From positions 1,783,501-1,847,500 of the forward strand of contig NZ_CP076132.1 in NCBI RefSeq assembly GCF_018736045.1: a stretch of DNA of 64,000 bases, written 5' to 3'. The translations under genes were made by a program, and so were the position numbers. How positions within the stretch are numbered: position 1 is the first letter of the stretch; every line of letters begins with the position of its first letter. The stretch is from Flammeovirga yaeyamensis. GTDB lineage: Bacteria > Bacteroidota > Bacteroidia > Cytophagales > Flammeovirgaceae. Under the pieces are notes generated by a model. It was not told the origin of the DNA and made no database searches. It saw only the letters and a program-made list of their open reading frames with translations. Positions 60,491 to 64,000 of this stretch are shown here, one piece after another.

Positions 60491-60523
60491 ATTTTTGATA
60501 AGCATAATGTTACTATCAAAAAT
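60491..60523 (+). other. Perfect inverted repeat upstream of the CHAT gene
   Basis: ATTTTTGATA (60491-60500) and TATCAAAAAT (60514-60523), a perfect 10-bp repeat around 13 bases, 90 bases before the ATG of the TPR-CHAT gene. No T-run follows, so operator or leader hairpin rather than terminator. Confidence 0.45.
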
Positions 60524-60612
60524 AAAATAAGAAAGAGTATCTGATTTTAATTTAAAAACCTAAACTACTATCTTAGATGAGGTAAAGAAGATGGATCTTA
60601 TAAACTCAAACT

Positions 60613-63600
60613 ATGCATCAAAAACTCCTCTTATTTTTAGCATTTTTACTAAGCTTTTCACTATGTTATTCTTCTGATAATAGTAAAGATACCTATTCAG
60701 CAAAAGAGATCATTAGCTTATCAAATAAGGGCAATTTAAATGAGGCAAAATCAAAAGCAAAAGAGTGGCTGAATTATGAAACTAAGATTCATGGACCGAA
60801 GAGTATTCATAATACAGTACCTTTAATCGTATTGGGTAGAATATGTCTTAACCGACAGGAATACTCGGAAGCTACTGTTAATTTTCAGAAGGCATTAGAT
60901 ATTTTTGATGAAACAACCGGATGGATGTTTCCCGATTATGCCATTTCTCTCAATTATCTTTGTACCTCTTACTTACTTCAGGGCAGAACTATTGAACCTA
61001 AAAAACTGATGCCCCAAATTCAGAGTATCTTAGACAATACTTTAGGAGAAGCGAATACAAATCAAGTTCATTTTTATGCCAACAAGGGGTTATTGTCCTT
61101 ATTGGAGGAAGATATTGAAACGTCAGAAAACTATTTTACTCAGGCAAATGATCTTGCCAAAAAAGTAGAAAACAATATTAATTTCGATAACGATTTTTCC
61201 GATTTACGAATATATACGGCCAAGCTGTATAATGCATCAAACCGTCAAGATGAAGCCATACGTATTATCGAAAAAGAGTTAGAGGTATTGGCTGATAAAG
61301 GTTGGGATAAATCGGCCAATTATGCTAGAGCACAAATGGTTTTAGCCGTATCACTTATGCTGGATGGTCAGTATAGTCAATCAGAGCAATTGATGTTGGA
61401 AATAAGGAGCCGAATTGAAAAAATTTTAGGTAAAGCTCATTTTTCTTATGCAGCGATCAATAAGAATATAGCACTGTTGTATTACTACCAAAGTAGATTC
61501 GATGAATCAGAAAAGCTGTTGGAAGAAGCGGTTCAAATTTATAGAAAAGACCAAAAAGAAAAATATAACTTATCGGAATGTTTAGTGGGCATTATCAATC
61601 TTAAATTAAAGAAAGGAGAGTATACTAACATCGAAAAGTTGATAGAAGAGGTAGAGCGTTTATTAGAAGATAACGCTAAAGAAAACCTTTACCTGCAAAC
61701 GACTAAGGCACGATGGCAAATCATTAAAGGGGAATTTGTAAAAGCAGAGATATTATTAACCTCTCAATTAGATAGATTACGCTATAGCCATAAAATGTAC
61801 ACTAGAAATTTTGTGGAGTCTTACCTCGATTTAATTGAGTTACAGATTTATGTAGGAAGGACGAAAAGTCCAGAAATGTTATTAAAGCAAGGGGAGAAAT
61901 TGCTTAGAGAGGCAGGGCAAGATTCCACCTTAAATTATGCTGAAATTTTATCGGTGTCAGCATTTCTAGATGAATATGAGGGACAATATCATGCAGCTCT
62001 AAAAAAGTTAGAACAATCTGAAAAATTATTGATGAGTTTCTGTGGAAAAGATCACCTTGGGATAGGGATGATCAATGAGCAGAAGGGGAGAAATTATTAT
62101 TATCTCAATCAATTGGATTCTGCCTCTTATTGTATCAATCAAGCACTAGAACTATATGATGATAAACTCAAAAAAACGGAGGTACATTTCATTCATGCTC
62201 GAATTTATAAAGCTTTAATTTATTTAAAAAGAGAAGAATATGCATCAGCAATAAAGGAGTTTGAACAACTTTCTGAACTTACTTTTGATGGAACAATTTT
62301 AAATACTAGGGTAAGGGCAGATTGGGCATACACTTTAGCACTAAGTAAAGAATGGGAAAAAGCCGAACAATTAATAATTGAAGCAGTAAAAGACCGTTTC
62401 GAATTTTATGATCTAACTATGAGGTATTCAAGTTCTCAGGAAAAAATGAAATACCTCAATAGTACAAACAGGTTATTCGATCGTTTTTTCGACATTTTTG
62501 ATTTAATGGGTGATGAGGTGTCTCCAGAAATGCTGATGTATTGTTACACCATTCAAATACGGTTCAGGGATTACTTTTTAGTGGAAACAAGAGATCGATT
62601 GGATCATATGTATGAGTATCGAGAAGAACGATTAAACCAAGGTTTCCCATCCTATACCAGCAAGTTATTGAAAGGTAGGGATCAAATTGCTACCGTTAAT
62701 TTTTTATCCAATGAGCAAAGAGATTCCTTAAAAGTAAATATCAATAAGCTGCAATCGAAAATCAATAACTTAGAAAAGACCTTGGTGTTAGCAAGTAACA
62801 AATACCTCGGGAAACAACAATACAACAGAGATTTAAGCTTTGAAAGTGTACGTCAAAAGCTTGGTGATAATGAGGTGGCTATAGAAATCATCAAATTAAG
62901 GACTTCAAAAACACACTCGAATAAGTATATCGCTTTATTGGTGAGTAAAGAAATTGATCACCCTTTAAAAGTAGATTTAGGAGAAAGTAATTTCTTGGAA
63001 GGAAAAGTATTCTATAATTATCAAAGGAAAAATACACCCCTTGGAAGAGGTTTAGAATTTATCAATGAGGAGCAAAATGATGATCCTTATGATAATTATT
63101 GGTTGCCTATCAAGAAGACATTAGCATCTTTGAATATTAACGCAGAGCGAATCTATTTAGTCACAGATGGAATTTATAATCTGATTAATGTAAACACACT
63201 AAAGAATCTAAAAACAGACCGCTATGTACTAGAGGAGGATTATATCCGTCAGCTGACAAGTACGACCACATCATTTGATTTGATAATAAACAGAAATAAA
63301 AAACATAAAACGGCTTATTTGGTCGGTAATCCAATTTTTGATGAACGTTTACTTGAGGAATCAAAAACGAGGGGTTCAATAAGCAAAGGATTGAACGTAC
63401 GCTTAGCTGAATTGCCCGGTACAGGAAAAGAAATATCAAATTCTCACCAATTATTACTTAAAGGAGGGTGGGATGTAGAGGTCTTTACTAGGGAAAAAGC
63501 GAAAGAGGGTATTTTTAAAAATATGGAAAAGTCACCGGATATTATTCATATTGCAACTCATGGTTTTTTTATCAATAACTTCAAAAATAGTATCAACGAA

Positions 63601-64000
63601 AATACATTATTGAAATCGGGCCTTTTCTTTAGTGATTACACCAATAGCGATTCAAGATCACTTCAGGAAATATATGAATCTGGAAACGATGGTATTCTAA
63701 CTGCTTATGAGGTAGCGGGACTTAACCTGCAAAATACAGAACTACTTATCCTATCGGCATGTCAATCGGGAGTTTCAGAAGTGAAAGAAGGGCAGGGGAT
63801 TTCGGGTTTGCAATATGCCTTTTCTATTGCAGGTGTAAAATCTGTGGTGATGAGTTTATGGAATGTAGATGATCAGGCCACTCAAGAGCTAATGACCAAG
63901 TTTTATGAGTATTGGAGTGATAATAATGATCGACATCAAGCATTCAGGAAAGCCCAATTGGATATCTTAAAAAAGTATGAAAGGCCCTATTATTGGGGAG
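60613..64000 (+). CDS. Exported TPR-CHAT protease-like protein, 5' part
   Basis: The frame from ATG 60613 runs off the window end, giving 1129 residues so far. It has a signal peptide (KLLLFLAFLLSFSLCYS), then a long TPR-rich solenoid (~30-600; SEATVNFQKALDIF, ESEKLLEEAVQIYRKDQ, QLDSASYCINQALELYDDK), a helical linker and a CHAT domain (from ~780). The caspase-like dyad is His983 (IHIATHGFF) and Cys1050 (LSACQSGVSEVKEGQGISG), with VKSVVMSLWNVDD after it, as in CHAT family peptidases. So the catalytic residues are intact, and the protein should act in the periplasm or outside. Only the last few dozen residues should be missing. No obvious activator gene is visible in the window; anything 3' is unseen. 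Confidence 0.88.
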   Translation, partial: MHQKLLLFLAFLLSFSLCYSSDNSKDTYSAKEIISLSNKGNLNEAKSKAKEWLNYETKIHGPKSIHNTVPLIVLGRICLNRQEYSEATVNFQKALDIFDETTGWMFPDYAISLNYLCTSYLLQGRTIEPKKLMPQIQSILDNTLGEANTNQVHFYANKGLLSLLEEDIETSENYFTQANDLAKKVENNINFDNDFSDLRIYTAKLYNASNRQDEAIRIIEKELEVLADKGWDKSANYARAQMVLAVSLMLDGQYSQSEQLMLEIRSRIEKILGKAHFSYAAINKNIALLYYYQSRFDESEKLLEEAVQIYRKDQKEKYNLSECLVGIINLKLKKGEYTNIEKLIEEVERLLEDNAKENLYLQTTKARWQIIKGEFVKAEILLTSQLDRLRYSHKMYTRNFVESYLDLIELQIYVGRTKSPEMLLKQGEKLLREAGQDSTLNYAEILSVSAFLDEYEGQYHAALKKLEQSEKLLMSFCGKDHLGIGMINEQKGRNYYYLNQLDSASYCINQALELYDDKLKKTEVHFIHARIYKALIYLKREEYASAIKEFEQLSELTFDGTILNTRVRADWAYTLALSKEWEKAEQLIIEAVKDRFEFYDLTMRYSSSQEKMKYLNSTNRLFDRFFDIFDLMGDEVSPEMLMYCYTIQIRFRDYFLVETRDRLDHMYEYREERLNQGFPSYTSKLLKGRDQIATVNFLSNEQRDSLKVNINKLQSKINNLEKTLVLASNKYLGKQQYNRDLSFESVRQKLGDNEVAIEIIKLRTSKTHSNKYIALLVSKEIDHPLKVDLGESNFLEGKVFYNYQRKNTPLGRGLEFINEEQNDDPYDNYWLPIKKTLASLNINAERIYLVTDGIYNLINVNTLKNLKTDRYVLEEDYIRQLTSTTTSFDLIINRNKKHKTAYLVGNPIFDERLLEESKTRGSISKGLNVRLAELPGTGKEISNSHQLLLKGGWDVEVFTREKAKEGIFKNMEKSPDIIHIATHGFFINNFKNSINENTLLKSGLFFSDYTNSDSRSLQEIYESGNDGILTAYEVAGLNLQNTELLILSACQSGVSEVKEGQGISGLQYAFSIAGVKSVVMSLWNVDDQATQELMTKFYEYWSDNNDRHQAFRKAQLDILKKYERPYYWG

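Noticed and set aside
63185-63439. 84-residue minus-strand ORF near the window end
   Set aside because: Antisense to the continuous TPR-CHAT reading frame.
1-64000. tRNA, rRNA or tmRNA genes
   Set aside because: No cloverleaf-like segments or rRNA signature stretches were seen in the intergenic spaces; none is claimed.

Overview
The window looks like chromosome of a Bacteroidota bacterium, most likely a marine Cytophagales member close to Flammeovirga (inference from gene content, no search run). The DNA is AT-rich, Shine-Dalgarno sites are weak, and several gene starts are preceded by the Bacteroidota-type promoter element TAnnTTTG. Lipoproteins with a short signal and Cys, OMP beta-barrel proteins, a MaeB-PTA malic enzyme, a sulfite reductase with a HEPN-like tail and an exported TPR-CHAT protein all fit this phylum. 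No rRNA, tRNA, CRISPR array, prophage or IS transposase was seen.

Layout. 1-13 kb: end of a flippase-like membrane protein, PHP histidinol-phosphatase, a NUDIX hydrolase, maeB, an assimilatory sulfite reductase/siroheme set (sulfite reductase, SUMT, Met8-like), an unusual alpha/beta-hydrolase-RraA fusion, and a POTRA/barrel outer-membrane protein. 13-18.4 kb: a compact light-signalling island with two BLUF photoreceptor paralogues, a single-domain response regulator and a 1305-residue CheB-CheR-PAS-histidine kinase. One BLUF gene starts at the base after the kinase stop codon. 18.5-31.8 kb: hisH-hisA-pgeF, a GH13 lipoprotein, SixA and HAD phosphatases, a kelch lipoprotein, hisC, the tight operon mvaB-comB-smpB-pabC, and gdhA. 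32-38.5 kb: a GT2/small protein/OppC/PP2C operon, bcp, an orphan N-terminal transketolase subunit and a class D beta-lactamase lipoprotein. 38.5-46.8 kb: a SnoaL-like gene divergent from an HxlR regulator, small membrane proteins, VOC and DUF2071 proteins, a solitary sufB, a PAS kinase, and a divergent AraC/old-yellow-enzyme pair. 46.9-64 kb: rpoN coupled to a PAP2-like membrane protein, rhodanese, yaaA, a flavoprotein plus DUF350 pair, an OMP barrel protein, a GH28 enzyme, two lipoproteins (one CHRD-like), a phosphopantetheinyl transferase and the TPR-CHAT protein cut by the window end.

The most interesting items are the BLUF/CheBR-kinase module, the hydrolase-RraA fusion, and a family of intergenic repeats of about 400 bp. 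The repeats fill two convergent gene junctions, overlap or abut the flanking stop codons, and contain a stem with a compensatory base change between copies. Several divergent promoters also carry clear operator-like repeats (HxlR, AraC, beta-lactamase).
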